From Planctomycetota bacterium (GTDB taxonomy: Bacteria; Planctomycetota; Planctomycetia; Pirellulales; Lacipirellulaceae), in assembly GCA_024278955.1 (NCBI GenBank), contig JAJRSE010000002.1:186001-250000 (forward strand): a stretch of DNA of 64,000 bases, read 5' to 3'. Shown here piece by piece: positions 1 through 8,083 of the stretch (its first letter is position 1; the number at the start of each line of letters is the position of its first letter). The position numbers and the translations under genes are program-made. Below the pieces are notes generated by a model, which worked only from the letters and a program-made list of their open reading frames with translations, did no database searches and was not told the DNA's origin.

Positions 1-57
1 GTCGGCGTCCAGTGTAAAGGCAGGGGCCTTCTGGCCCGGCTCAATCCAGTCGTTCAT
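1..57 (-). CDS. Peroxiredoxin (BCP/AhpC-TSA type), N-terminal fragment
   Basis: Only the first 19 codons lie inside the window; the gene runs off its left edge. The peptide starts MNDWIEPGQKAPAFTL, which fits the N-terminus of thioredoxin-dependent bacterioferritin-comigratory-protein peroxiredoxins (a short lead-in, then G-x-KAP-x-FTL). These enzymes reduce peroxides with a cysteine that would lie beyond the window. An in-frame ATG five codons upstream (at 72) is an alternative start. The call rests on a short match and is tentative. Confidence 0.55.
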   Translation of the reverse strand, partial: MNDWIEPGQKAPAFTLDAD

Positions 58-160
58 TGCGTCTACCTGCATGGTAAAAGGGTGTAAGTGGCTACCATTG
101 TATTGCGGACCTGCCGTGGGGGAAGCACTCGCGTTTCGACAACTTCAACTTTTGGCAAGG

Positions 161-172
161 ACAAAGCACTAG
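161..172 (+). repeat. Solo 12-mer shared with the flank of the dispersed palindromic element
   Basis: The 12-mer ACAAAGCACTAG occurs here and again at 12670-12681 and 51442-51453, where it marks the left edge of a palindromic repeat. No palindrome follows it at this site. It may be a remnant or insertion-site scar, or a chance match. Confidence 0.4.
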
Positions 173-235
173 CGAGTAGCGGTATGCCATGGGTAGAATA
201 GTAGGCTTTCACAGCCCTTTCACCGAAGAAACCCC

Positions 236-676
236 GTGAGCCCTGTTATTACCGAATCGACGTCCACTCCTGAACAGACCGCCGACCGCAGCTTGCAGCT
301 GGCGCTTGCCGCCGCGCGCACCGCCGAAGAAAACCGAGGCCAGGATGTCGTCGTGCTCGACATGCGCGGTATCACCCCGATTTTTGATTACTTCGTTCTC
401 ACGACGGGCAACAGTCGCCGGCAGCTTCATGCCATCAGCGAAGAAATTGACCATTGCCTGGAAGACGATCTCGGCGATAGCCGAATGGGCATCGAAGGCT
501 ACAACGAAAGCCGCTGGATCTTGCTCGACTACGGCACGGTTGTTATCCATATCTTCGATGAGGAAATGCGAGAGTACTACGCACTCGAAGACTTTTGGAG
601 CGGAGCCCAACGAGTCGCGTTGCCTTGGAAGAGCGACCAAGAGCTCGCGACCGATCAAGAACCCGCGACCGAATAG
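236..676 (+). CDS. rsfS: Ribosome silencing factor RsfS (Iojap family)
   Basis: This 146-residue protein matches the RsfS/Iojap family, which binds ribosomal protein uL14 and blocks subunit joining when nutrients run low. The core is recognisable: QDVVVLDMRGITPIFDYFVL, then TGNSRRQLHAISEEI, then SRWILLDYGTVVIHIF near the C-terminus. The length is slightly above the usual 105-140 because of a polar N-terminus of about 20 residues and an acidic tail. The start is GTG; the next ATG lies inside the conserved core, so GTG at 236 is preferred. argS follows 78 bases downstream on the same strand and may be cotranscribed. Confidence 0.9.
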   Translation: MSPVITESTSTPEQTADRSLQLALAAARTAEENRGQDVVVLDMRGITPIFDYFVLTTGNSRRQLHAISEEIDHCLEDDLGDSRMGIEGYNESRWILLDYGTVVIHIFDEEMREYYALEDFWSGAQRVALPWKSDQELATDQEPATE

Positions 677-754
677 GAACGAGCCAACCTTTTCGCAATT
701 TTCGCGTTCTTTCGCGAGCACTATTCCCTTCTCAACGCTCTTTGTTGACTTTCC

Positions 755-2731
755 ATGAACTTACTTGCAGACCTTCGTCGCCGTTTTCGTATCGCACTCG
801 AATTGCTTGACACGGGCGCTGGCGAAGTAGCAGACATGGTGCTGCCCAGCAAAGATCCCAAATTTGGCGACTACCAAGCCAACTGCGCCATGCCGCTTGG
901 CAAACGTCTTGGTCGTCCTCCGCGAGAAATTGCTCAGGAAATTGTCGATCGACTCGACGTTGCCGATTTGTGCGATCCGCCCGAGATTGCAGGCCCTGGC
1001 TTCATCAACTTGCGTATCAAAGACGATTGGCTGCTCAAAAATCTTTCGCAGAAGGTCCCCGATCAAACCCAGCTCGGCGTGGTGCCGACCGAGCAGCCGC
1101 GGACTTTTGTGATCGATTTTTCTTCGCCCAATGTTGCCAAGCCGATGCACGTCGGCCATATCCGATCGACCGTCATCGGCGACGCCCTTTGTCGCATCTT
1201 GCGACAGTTGGGGCATCGCGTGATCAGCGACAACCACATTGGCGACTGGGGCACTCAGTTCGGCATGATTATTTACGGCTATAAAAATTTTGCCGACGAC
1301 CAGGCATTTGAAAAAGACACGGTTGGAGAGCTGAGCCGGCTCTACAAGCTGGTCAACCAACTGGTCGAGTATCACGTGATCCGCGAGAAAAAAATTCCCG
1401 CTATTGAGCAACAAATCGTTGAACTGGCTGCTCGGCTTGAGCAAATGCACGATGCGACCGAGCTTGAGGATCCCAAAGATCGCAAGAAAGCCGACAAGCG
1501 TCATCGGCAAGCCGAAGGACAATTGGTCGAATTAAGAGCTACCCTCGACAGCTTGCGAAACCATCTTTCCGCTGTCGAAAACGATTCGCTGCTTGGCCCC
1601 TTGGCCAGCGAACACGCCCAAATTGGTTCTGCTGTCTTGGCCGAGACCGCCGCCTTGCATGCAGGCGACCAAACCAATCAATCGCTTTGGGATCGCTTCC
1701 TACCCGCTTGCCTAGAAAGCATTGACGAAACTTATCAGCGTTTGAACGTAACCTTCGACCACGCCCTCGGCGAAAGCTTCTATCACGACCGGTTGGCCGG
1801 CGTCGTCGAAGACCTGACCGAGCGTGGCCTGGTTCGCGAAAGCGAAGGGGCGAAGTGCGTTTTTCTGAAAGACGACGACGCCCCGTTTATCGTTCAAAAA
1901 AAGGACGGTGCATTTCTCTACGCCACTACCGATTTGGCGACCGTCGAGTACCGGATGAGCGAGTGGACGCCCGACGCAATGATTTATGTCGTCGACCATC
2001 GGCAATCGTTTCACTTCAAGCAACTTTTCGAGACCGTTAAACTTTGGGGCTACGGGGACGTTCAGCTTGAGCACGTCAGCTTTGGCACGGTGCTTGGCGA
2101 AGATGGACGGCCCTACAAAACACGTTCTGGCACAGCCGTCGGCTTGGGCGGGTTGTTGGACGAAGCCGTCGAGCGAGCGCTAAAAATCGTCTGCGAAAAC
2201 GACGATGCCCGCGACACCCCCTTGCTCTCCCAAGAACAGCGTCAGACGAATGCCGAACGAATCGGAATCGGCGCGATCAAGTATGCCGACTTAGCTCACA
2301 ATCGCACGAGCGATTACGTCTTTAGCTACGACAAAATGCTCGCCATGAATGGCAACACGGCAGCCTACATGCAGTACAGCTATGCCCGTGTGCGAAGCAT
2401 TTTTGGTAAAGGCGACATCGACATCGACTCCCTGCGAAGCAGTGGCTCGCCTTTGCAACTCACCCACCCGTCCGAACGGGCGCTTGCCCTGGCACTTTTG
2501 CAATTGAGCGAGACTCTTCAGCGAGTTGCCACCGATTTTCGCCCCAACCATCTCACGGCCTATCTTTTCGAGCTGGCAAGCGCCTACTCAAGCTTCTTCG
2601 AGCACTGCCCTGTCCTCAAAGCCGAAGACGCTGGGCTGCGTAACAGCCGGCTACTTCTCTGCGACCTGACCGCCCGCACAATTGCCCGAGGGCTGAACTT
2701 GCTTGGCATCGAAGTGGTAGAGCGGATGTAG
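755..2731 (+). CDS. argS: Arginine--tRNA ligase
   Basis: Class I aminoacyl-tRNA synthetase that charges tRNA-Arg in the cytoplasm. The N-terminal additive domain (about 1-110) is followed by the Rossmann core with the HIGH-type motif HVGH at residues 132-135 and SDNHIGDWGTQFG. The segment GEDGRPYKTRSG stands in for KMSKS, and the helical anticodon-binding domain contains YMQYSYARVRSIF and ends GIEVVERM. At 658 residues it is about 80-100 longer than typical ArgRS. The extra length is a charged, probably coiled-coil insertion at about residues 205-300. The stop codon lies inside a tandem duplication. Identification is secure. Confidence 0.97.
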   Translation: MNLLADLRRRFRIALELLDTGAGEVADMVLPSKDPKFGDYQANCAMPLGKRLGRPPREIAQEIVDRLDVADLCDPPEIAGPGFINLRIKDDWLLKNLSQKVPDQTQLGVVPTEQPRTFVIDFSSPNVAKPMHVGHIRSTVIGDALCRILRQLGHRVISDNHIGDWGTQFGMIIYGYKNFADDQAFEKDTVGELSRLYKLVNQLVEYHVIREKKIPAIEQQIVELAARLEQMHDATELEDPKDRKKADKRHRQAEGQLVELRATLDSLRNHLSAVENDSLLGPLASEHAQIGSAVLAETAALHAGDQTNQSLWDRFLPACLESIDETYQRLNVTFDHALGESFYHDRLAGVVEDLTERGLVRESEGAKCVFLKDDDAPFIVQKKDGAFLYATTDLATVEYRMSEWTPDAMIYVVDHRQSFHFKQLFETVKLWGYGDVQLEHVSFGTVLGEDGRPYKTRSGTAVGLGGLLDEAVERALKIVCENDDARDTPLLSQEQRQTNAERIGIGAIKYADLAHNRTSDYVFSYDKMLAMNGNTAAYMQYSYARVRSIFGKGDIDIDSLRSSGSPLQLTHPSERALALALLQLSETLQRVATDFRPNHLTAYLFELASAYSSFFEHCPVLKAEDAGLRNSRLLLCDLTARTIARGLNLLGIEVVERM

Positions 2732-2760
2732 CGAGGATGTGGTAGAGCGGATGTAGCGAG
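2711..2760 (+). repeat. Two-copy 25-bp tandem duplication across the argS stop codon
   Basis: Two adjacent 25-base units (2711-2735 and 2736-2760) differ only at their third base. The first unit encodes the last argS codons and the stop; the second repeats the same bases downstream of the stop. It looks like a recent slippage duplication with no effect on the protein. Confidence 0.85.
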
Positions 2761-2780
2761 TTGAACCCACCGACTCGTAC

Positions 2781-3824
2781 CTACGCGTTTTGGCCATTCT
2801 CGCCAGGGGTTTCGGCCGCAAACTTTCCAAACACCATGCGTCCGGCGCTGGTTTGCAGGACGCTTGTTACGTCGGCCAAGATGGTCTGGTTGACATAGTC
2901 GCGACCGCCTTCGATGACGACCATGGTGCCGTCTTCCAAGTATCCGACTCCTTGTCGCGCCTCTTCGCCGACTTTGACGATCTGTACTTCAAACGATTCG
3001 CCAGGAAGAAAAACAGGTTTCAGCGAATTGGAAAGATCGTTGAGGTTGATTACCCCAACGTCATGGAGCTTGGCCACTTTGTTCAGGTTGTAATCGTTGG
3101 TTACGACCTTGCCTTCCAAATGCTTGGCCAGCAGAACCAGCTTCTGATCGACCGGTTGGCCTGCGAATTCAGGAAGTTCCCGGTCGTAGACTTGCATGTC
3201 GACTTTAGGATCTGCCCGAAGCCGATTCAGGATATCTAGCCCGCGGCGTCCACGGCTGCGCCGCAAGCGATCGTTCGAGTCGGCAATGGCTTGCAGTTCG
3301 GCAATGACAAACTGGGGCATGATCAGCTGGTTGTCGATGACTCGTGTCTCGATCACATCGGCGATCCGCCCGTCAATCACGACGCTCGTATCCAGCACAT
3401 AAGGCTTGAGGCCTTTAATTTCTTTGGCGAATTCGACATAGGGAATGATAAACCGGAAGTCGTCCTTCGTTTGCAAAAGCACGCTCACGCACGAGTAGCA
3501 AACTACCGTTGCCATGGCGAGCAACAACCAGTCGGCAAGCCATTTTGGCTCGGTGGGCAAAATCGGAGAAATCGCAGTCTTTAAGACGTAGGTTAGAAAC
3601 AAACCGATGATCAGACCGAAGTAAAAGGCCGTAATCGTGCCGAGCTGTTTTTGCCGAGTGAATATGTCGGCCGCCAGGACGCCCCCCGCGACGACAAGGA
3701 CGCCCACAAACGCTACCCAGGGCAGCCAAGCCCGATCGCTAGCAAGTTCATCTGCCTGCACAAACTGGAAGCCCAGAGTGATGGCCATCATCGCGAAAAC
3801 ACAGCGGAGAATTACTAGAGCCAC
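2781..3824 (-). CDS. PIN-TRAM domain membrane protein (YacL-like)
   Basis: A 347-residue protein with about four N-terminal hydrophobic segments (residues 1-130). A PIN nuclease domain follows, starting at YVLDTSVVIDGRIADV, with further acidic residues at AELQAIADS and VVTNDYNLNKVA. The C-terminal TRAM-like domain reads GESFEVQIVKVGEEARQGVG to DGTMVVIEGG. The order of TM segments, PIN and TRAM is that of the YacL family, which is probably a membrane-anchored RNase; its substrates are not known to me. The gene converges on argS and ends just after the argS duplication. Confidence 0.85.
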   Translation of the reverse strand: MALVILRCVFAMMAITLGFQFVQADELASDRAWLPWVAFVGVLVVAGGVLAADIFTRQKQLGTITAFYFGLIIGLFLTYVLKTAISPILPTEPKWLADWLLLAMATVVCYSCVSVLLQTKDDFRFIIPYVEFAKEIKGLKPYVLDTSVVIDGRIADVIETRVIDNQLIMPQFVIAELQAIADSNDRLRRSRGRRGLDILNRLRADPKVDMQVYDRELPEFAGQPVDQKLVLLAKHLEGKVVTNDYNLNKVAKLHDVGVINLNDLSNSLKPVFLPGESFEVQIVKVGEEARQGVGYLEDGTMVVIEGGRDYVNQTILADVTSVLQTSAGRMVFGKFAAETPGENGQNA

Positions 3825-4215
3825 GGTTTCAGTACAATCTCAAGAAATAAACGGAAAGCCGCAGCTGCGGCTAAGCCCCAGCAGCAAATAAGAACAAATC
3901 CCCCAAACAACCATTCTAACATCGACGCAAGCCAAAGTCAGCCCTCGACTTGGGGAGAATCTCGATAACCCAGGGGCATGGGGATTCTCGAAGGACAGGG
4001 GGAATCTGTCCTGGTATTGAGGGCTGGGGGACTTTTCTCGAAGCTTTTTGGCCGAAGGCCATATTCCCACCTCCTCGGCAGCGCCATTGAGGCGGTGATG
4101 ACCTTCGGCCAAAAGTGGAAGATATCTATCGCTTCTTTTTCCCCCTTGTTTTTGGAACTACTGAGACTTAAATATGGATACCAACAATCCACCTTCCTTT
4201 CGAGCGACTACGTAA
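3825..4215. other. Non-coding interval with one inverted repeat
   Basis: No convincing gene is visible in these 390 bases. An imperfect inverted repeat of about 17 bases pairs 4046-4062 (TTTTGGCCGAAGGCCAT) with 4098-4114 across a loop of about 35 bases. It lies between two divergently transcribed genes, so the promoters of both probably lie here. A 109-codon ORF crossing the interval overlaps the next real gene and has no recognisable composition. Confidence 0.55.
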
Positions 4216-5052
4216 ATGAAATACGCGATCTGCAACGAGACTTTTCAAAATCAACCCTTCGATCAGGCATGGGCTCTCTCGCGAGAGATTGGCTATACCG
4301 GCATTGAGATTGCTCCGTTTACTTTGCTGCCTGAAGCAGACAGGTTTGACGTGCGGGAAGTTTCGGCCGACAAACGAGCAGAAGTCAAACAGCAGGCCGC
4401 AGACGCAGGCCTTGAGGTTGTGGGCTTGCACTGGCTTCTCGCTAAATCTGAAGGGACTTACCTCACCAGTCCCGAGAAGGCCGTTCGAGACGAGACGGTC
4501 GAGTACTTCAAAGCCCTCTCGCAACTTTGCGCCGACTTGGCTGGCAAGGTGATGGTGTTGGGTTCGCCGCAACAACGCAACCTGCTACCAGGCATCACTT
4601 ACGACCAGGCCGAGCAATATGCTGCTGAAGTGCTTCGCCAAGTGATGCCAACGCTAGCCGATCTCGATCTTACGCTAGCGCTCGAGCCGCTCTCGCCCGC
4701 GGAAGGCGACTTCTTGCTCACTGCGGAATCGGCTATCCGGCTTGCCGAGATGATCGATTCTCCCCACTGCAAGCTGCACCTCGACGTAAAAGCGATGAGC
4801 AGCGAGCAGAAATCGATTCCCGATATCATTCGCGATAGCAAAGACTGGACCGTACACTTCCACGCCAACGACCCGAACCTCAGCGGCCCCGGGATGGGCG
4901 ACATGGACTTTGGTCCCATCTTTGCGGCTCTCAAAGAAACCGGTTACGACGATTGGGTCTCGGTCGAAGTTTTCAACTACAAACCGAGCCCTAAAGAAAT
5001 TGCCCAGCAAAGCATGGAGTACATGCAGAAAATCTGTGCCGACCTTGGGTAA
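4216..5052 (+). CDS. Sugar phosphate isomerase/epimerase family protein (xylose isomerase-like TIM barrel)
   Basis: A 278-residue AP-endonuclease-2-type TIM barrel. Typical strand ends are visible: GYTGIEIAPFTLL, GLEVVGLHWLL, LDLTLALEPLSPAEGDFLLT, CKLHLDVKAMSS, VHFHANDPNLSGPGMGDMDF and WVSVEVFNY. The Glu, Asp, His and Glu residues at these strand ends fit the divalent-metal site of the family. Substrate cannot be read from sequence; planctomycetes have many paralogues, often beside Gfo/Idh/MocA oxidoreductases, and one follows here convergently. A cytoplasmic protein is expected, since there is no signal peptide. Confidence 0.85.
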   Translation: MKYAICNETFQNQPFDQAWALSREIGYTGIEIAPFTLLPEADRFDVREVSADKRAEVKQQAADAGLEVVGLHWLLAKSEGTYLTSPEKAVRDETVEYFKALSQLCADLAGKVMVLGSPQQRNLLPGITYDQAEQYAAEVLRQVMPTLADLDLTLALEPLSPAEGDFLLTAESAIRLAEMIDSPHCKLHLDVKAMSSEQKSIPDIIRDSKDWTVHFHANDPNLSGPGMGDMDFGPIFAALKETGYDDWVSVEVFNYKPSPKEIAQQSMEYMQKICADLG

Positions 5053-5208
5053 AACGGAATAAAGAATAGAACGCGGATGGAATGTGGATTATCGCAGGTA
5101 CGAAAGAAAAAGTCGTACCGCGAGAAAGCTTCTTTCCCTTGTTTTTGAATCGGAGAAATCCGCTGAATCGGTGTTTATCCGCGTCCTATTTCTTAGGATT
5201 GTGGGCAA

Positions 5209-6591
5209 TCAAACCACCTTCGACTTGCCGGGCACGGGCACAGGGTACTTCCCTTTGGCGTTCGGCATTACTGGCGAATCAGCTGCGAAGTCGTACTTGG
5301 CTGGCGAAAGGTCGATCTGAGAATTGATGGCCTCGTCCCAGGCCACGATCTTACCTGAGTAAGTCGCCATTCGGCCGAGAATCGAAGTCATCGTGCTGCG
5401 GGCACCGTTATCGGCTTCGTTGTATTTATCTCCGCGCCGTATTGCGGCAAACATGTCGTGGTGTTCTTGCTGGTAAGGGTCAACCCGCTTTCCCTCGTAC
5501 TTCCAATTGCCACCAGTTTCTGGTGAAATTTCGTAATCTCCAATGTGAGATTTGCCAGCAGTTCCGATGGCATACTCGTCGACTTTGCTCGCACAGCCGG
5601 GGATGTGTCGGCATTGGCTCATCATGGTCGAACCATCGGCATAGGTGAATTCAACGAAGTGGTGGTCAAAAATTTGCCCATGATCTTTACCTTTGCGAAC
5701 CTGTCGTCCGCCCATTCCGCTTGCTGTCACAGGATAAGCATCTTTGAGCCAATTGCTGACATCCAGGTTGTGAATATGTTGCTCGTTAATATGATCGCCG
5801 CATAGCCAGTTGAAGTAGTACCAATTGTTCACTTGGTATTCCATTTCGGTAGGTTTATGGCCATAGGCCGAAGCGAAATCAGCTCGCGTACGAACCCAGA
5901 CTCCCGCACCATTCCAGTAAACCTTGGTCATCAGGATTTCGCCAATCGCACCATCCTTGAGACGTTTAATGGTATCGATATAACCCTGCTGGTGGTGCCG
6001 TTGCAAACCAACCCCCACGGCAAGCCCTTTTTTCTTTGCCTCTTCGTTAGCTGCCAACACGCGGCGCACGCCTGGGGCATCTACCGCAAGTGGCTTTTCC
6101 ATGAAAACGTGCTTGTCCGCTGCAATTGCTGCCTCGAACTGCAAGGGGCGAAACCCTGGAGGAGCCGCAAAGATTACCAAATCGACTCCGCTGTCGATTG
6201 CCTTTTGATAGGCATCGAAGCCCGCAAACTGGCGCTCCGGCGGTACGTCAATGGCCGCAGTCAAGGCGTTTGGTTGTTCTGCGGCTTGGTCTTCCTCAAG
6301 GTCTCGTTCTAACCTTTGTAGAGTATTGGTGACCTTGGGCAAGAATGCGTCTGCCATCGCCCAAAGTTTCACCTTGCCTTCGGTCCGCAAGGCTTGGGCC
6401 GCGGCACCCGTTCCGCGGCCTCCACAGCCGACGAGCGCTATCTTGATTTCATCATCGCCAGAAATATGGGCGGCACGAGCAAGGCTCGCCCCCGAGGCCA
6501 AGGCTGCGCTGCTGACAACCAGGGCCGAAGTCTTTACAAATTCTCTACGCGATGGATTTTCTTTCGTCTTTGAATTTTTTGGCAAGCTCAT
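5209..6591 (-). CDS. Tat-exported Gfo/Idh/MocA family oxidoreductase
   Basis: A 460-residue NAD(P)-dependent dehydrogenase-like protein. A twin-arginine signal (SRREFVKTSALVVSSAALA, about residues 14-33) predicts export in folded form. The Rossmann motif IALVGCGGRGTG follows at about residue 51, then the family EKP motif in HVFMEKPLAVDA, and a C-terminal domain with NWYYFNWLCGDHINEQHIHNLD and HHFVEFTYADG. Such exported oxidoreductases are abundant in planctomycetes and usually have unknown sugar substrates. The ATG start is preceded by GGAAG. A pairing with the adjacent TIM-barrel protein is inferred from position only. Confidence 0.9.
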   Translation of the reverse strand: MSLPKNSKTKENPSRREFVKTSALVVSSAALASGASLARAAHISGDDEIKIALVGCGGRGTGAAAQALRTEGKVKLWAMADAFLPKVTNTLQRLERDLEEDQAAEQPNALTAAIDVPPERQFAGFDAYQKAIDSGVDLVIFAAPPGFRPLQFEAAIAADKHVFMEKPLAVDAPGVRRVLAANEEAKKKGLAVGVGLQRHHQQGYIDTIKRLKDGAIGEILMTKVYWNGAGVWVRTRADFASAYGHKPTEMEYQVNNWYYFNWLCGDHINEQHIHNLDVSNWLKDAYPVTASGMGGRQVRKGKDHGQIFDHHFVEFTYADGSTMMSQCRHIPGCASKVDEYAIGTAGKSHIGDYEISPETGGNWKYEGKRVDPYQQEHHDMFAAIRRGDKYNEADNGARSTMTSILGRMATYSGKIVAWDEAINSQIDLSPAKYDFAADSPVMPNAKGKYPVPVPGKSKVV

Positions 6592-6764
6592 GTTTCTTCC
6601 AATCGTCGAGTCTATGGTCGAAGGAAAAGACAGCCTCTCAAAAATCCTCCTTGGGGCAACTCGGAGTAAAAGGCATGTTCGTTTGAATCGCTATCGTACT
6701 ACAAAACGTGGCAGCCATCAAATTCGATCGGTCCTGGCTTTGGGGGCTGCAAAAATTGCGTTTA

Positions 6765-8006
6765 CTATTCATCTAAGTCCTGGGAACGAAGCTCCTTGAT
6801 TGCAGCAGGCAACCGAGGGTCAGCCGGACTTTGCGACGCTCGACCTTCGGTCAACCGATCGGCCACGTCCTGGCGAATTCGGTCGATATCGGCTTCCCAG
6901 ACTTTTTTCTTAGTTTCTGCGTCGAGCGGCAGCAAAGGCCGGATGATCCGAAAGCCGACTCCCATTGAGGGCTCTTCCGTAAACCACCAGGGGCTTTTGG
7001 GCCGGTTTGGGTCTGACATATTCCAATCGGGATCGTCCGACTTATAGCGGGCAGCACTCCGGCAGCTTGTCGGCTCATCAAGCCAACTACCACCGCGGAT
7101 CGAACGGGGGAAAAGCCGCGTCGGCCATAAAATGGCCTCCTTGCTGTCGATCAACTTGCCCTTGAGCTGCTCGTAATGTTTCGCATCATATTGATCAAGC
7201 ACCCACTCCGACGCATTGCCATGCATGTCGTGCAAGCCCCAAGCATTTGGCCGCTTGCTACCCACGGTATGCGTTAGCTCATCCGAATTGCCTTCGTGCC
7301 AAGCATAGTTGTCGATCGCATCGGAGTCGCCGCTAAACGAGAATGGCGTGGTGGTCCCCGCTCGTGCGGCATATTCCCATTCCGCCTCGGTTGGCAATCG
7401 GTAATCGATTCCCGAAATCCCGCTAAGCCACTTTGTATACTGCTTGGCTGCAAATTGAGTCATCGTCACGGCCGGCTGATCCGGTTCATCGCCTGCTGTG
7501 TAAGTCGTATCGGAGTCGTAAATCGGCGTAGGCGATGTCACGGCATCGACCTCCATCGATTCTTGCGCCAGATATGCCTTTACTGCCGGCAAGTCTTTCG
7601 CTTCTTCTTGATCGAATCGCATTTCCTTCAATCGTTTGTAACCCAGATACATATCCATAAACTCCTGGTACTCTGCCCAAGTCACTTCGCAACGCCCCAT
7701 CCAAAAAGGCGCCACTCGGACACGTACCTGCGGCCCTTCGTCAGCCTGGCGTTCCGGCTCGTCGTTCGGACTTCCCAAAAGAAATTCGCCCCCGGCGATT
7801 GGCAGCATCGTAAACGAAACCTGAGTGCCTGGAATTTGTTCGGTATATTCCGTCATATAGCCTTCAGCAAAAGGAACCGAATGCCCCGCCTCGGGTTTTT
7901 GCTTGACGACTCCAATCGCAGGCGTAGGCTCAATCGCATTGGAAGGATCGAGAAAGAGTGTAAACGAACCAATGACAAACAGTGCTACAAAAAGTTGTTT
8001 CAACAT
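6765..8006 (-). CDS. Formylglycine-generating enzyme (SUMF1)-like secreted protein
   Basis: A 413-residue protein with an N-terminal signal peptide (MLKQLFVALFVIGSFTLFL) and one FGE-sulfatase domain. Landmarks are MLPIAGGEFLLGSPNDEP, FWMGRCEVTWAEYQEFM, YRLPTEAEWEYAARAG, HDMHGNASEWVLD, RGGSWLDEPTSCRSAARY and GVGFRIIRPL. Family members oxidise a sulfatase cysteine to formylglycine, but many bacterial relatives with this fold have other or unknown roles, and the active-site cysteine pair is not obvious. A TTG seven codons upstream (8027) is in frame; ATG at 8006 with AGGA ahead of it is preferred. A short acidic, charged C-terminus follows the domain. Confidence 0.85.
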   Translation of the reverse strand: MLKQLFVALFVIGSFTLFLDPSNAIEPTPAIGVVKQKPEAGHSVPFAEGYMTEYTEQIPGTQVSFTMLPIAGGEFLLGSPNDEPERQADEGPQVRVRVAPFWMGRCEVTWAEYQEFMDMYLGYKRLKEMRFDQEEAKDLPAVKAYLAQESMEVDAVTSPTPIYDSDTTYTAGDEPDQPAVTMTQFAAKQYTKWLSGISGIDYRLPTEAEWEYAARAGTTTPFSFSGDSDAIDNYAWHEGNSDELTHTVGSKRPNAWGLHDMHGNASEWVLDQYDAKHYEQLKGKLIDSKEAILWPTRLFPRSIRGGSWLDEPTSCRSAARYKSDDPDWNMSDPNRPKSPWWFTEEPSMGVGFRIIRPLLPLDAETKKKVWEADIDRIRQDVADRLTEGRASQSPADPRLPAAIKELRSQDLDE

Positions 8007-8083
8007 GTGATGCAAAGTCCTGTTCAAAATGATATTCTCATCTGCCAGCGGAAGCCGCCGGCTAACTTTTCGATGTAAAAACC

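Noticed and set aside
761-1522. 253-codon minus-strand open frame over argS
   Set aside because: Antisense shadow of a secure ArgRS gene.
3978-4307. 109-codon plus-strand ORF in the intergenic region before the TIM-barrel gene
   Set aside because: It overlaps the start of the real gene in another frame and contains the inverted repeat; there is no recognisable sequence.
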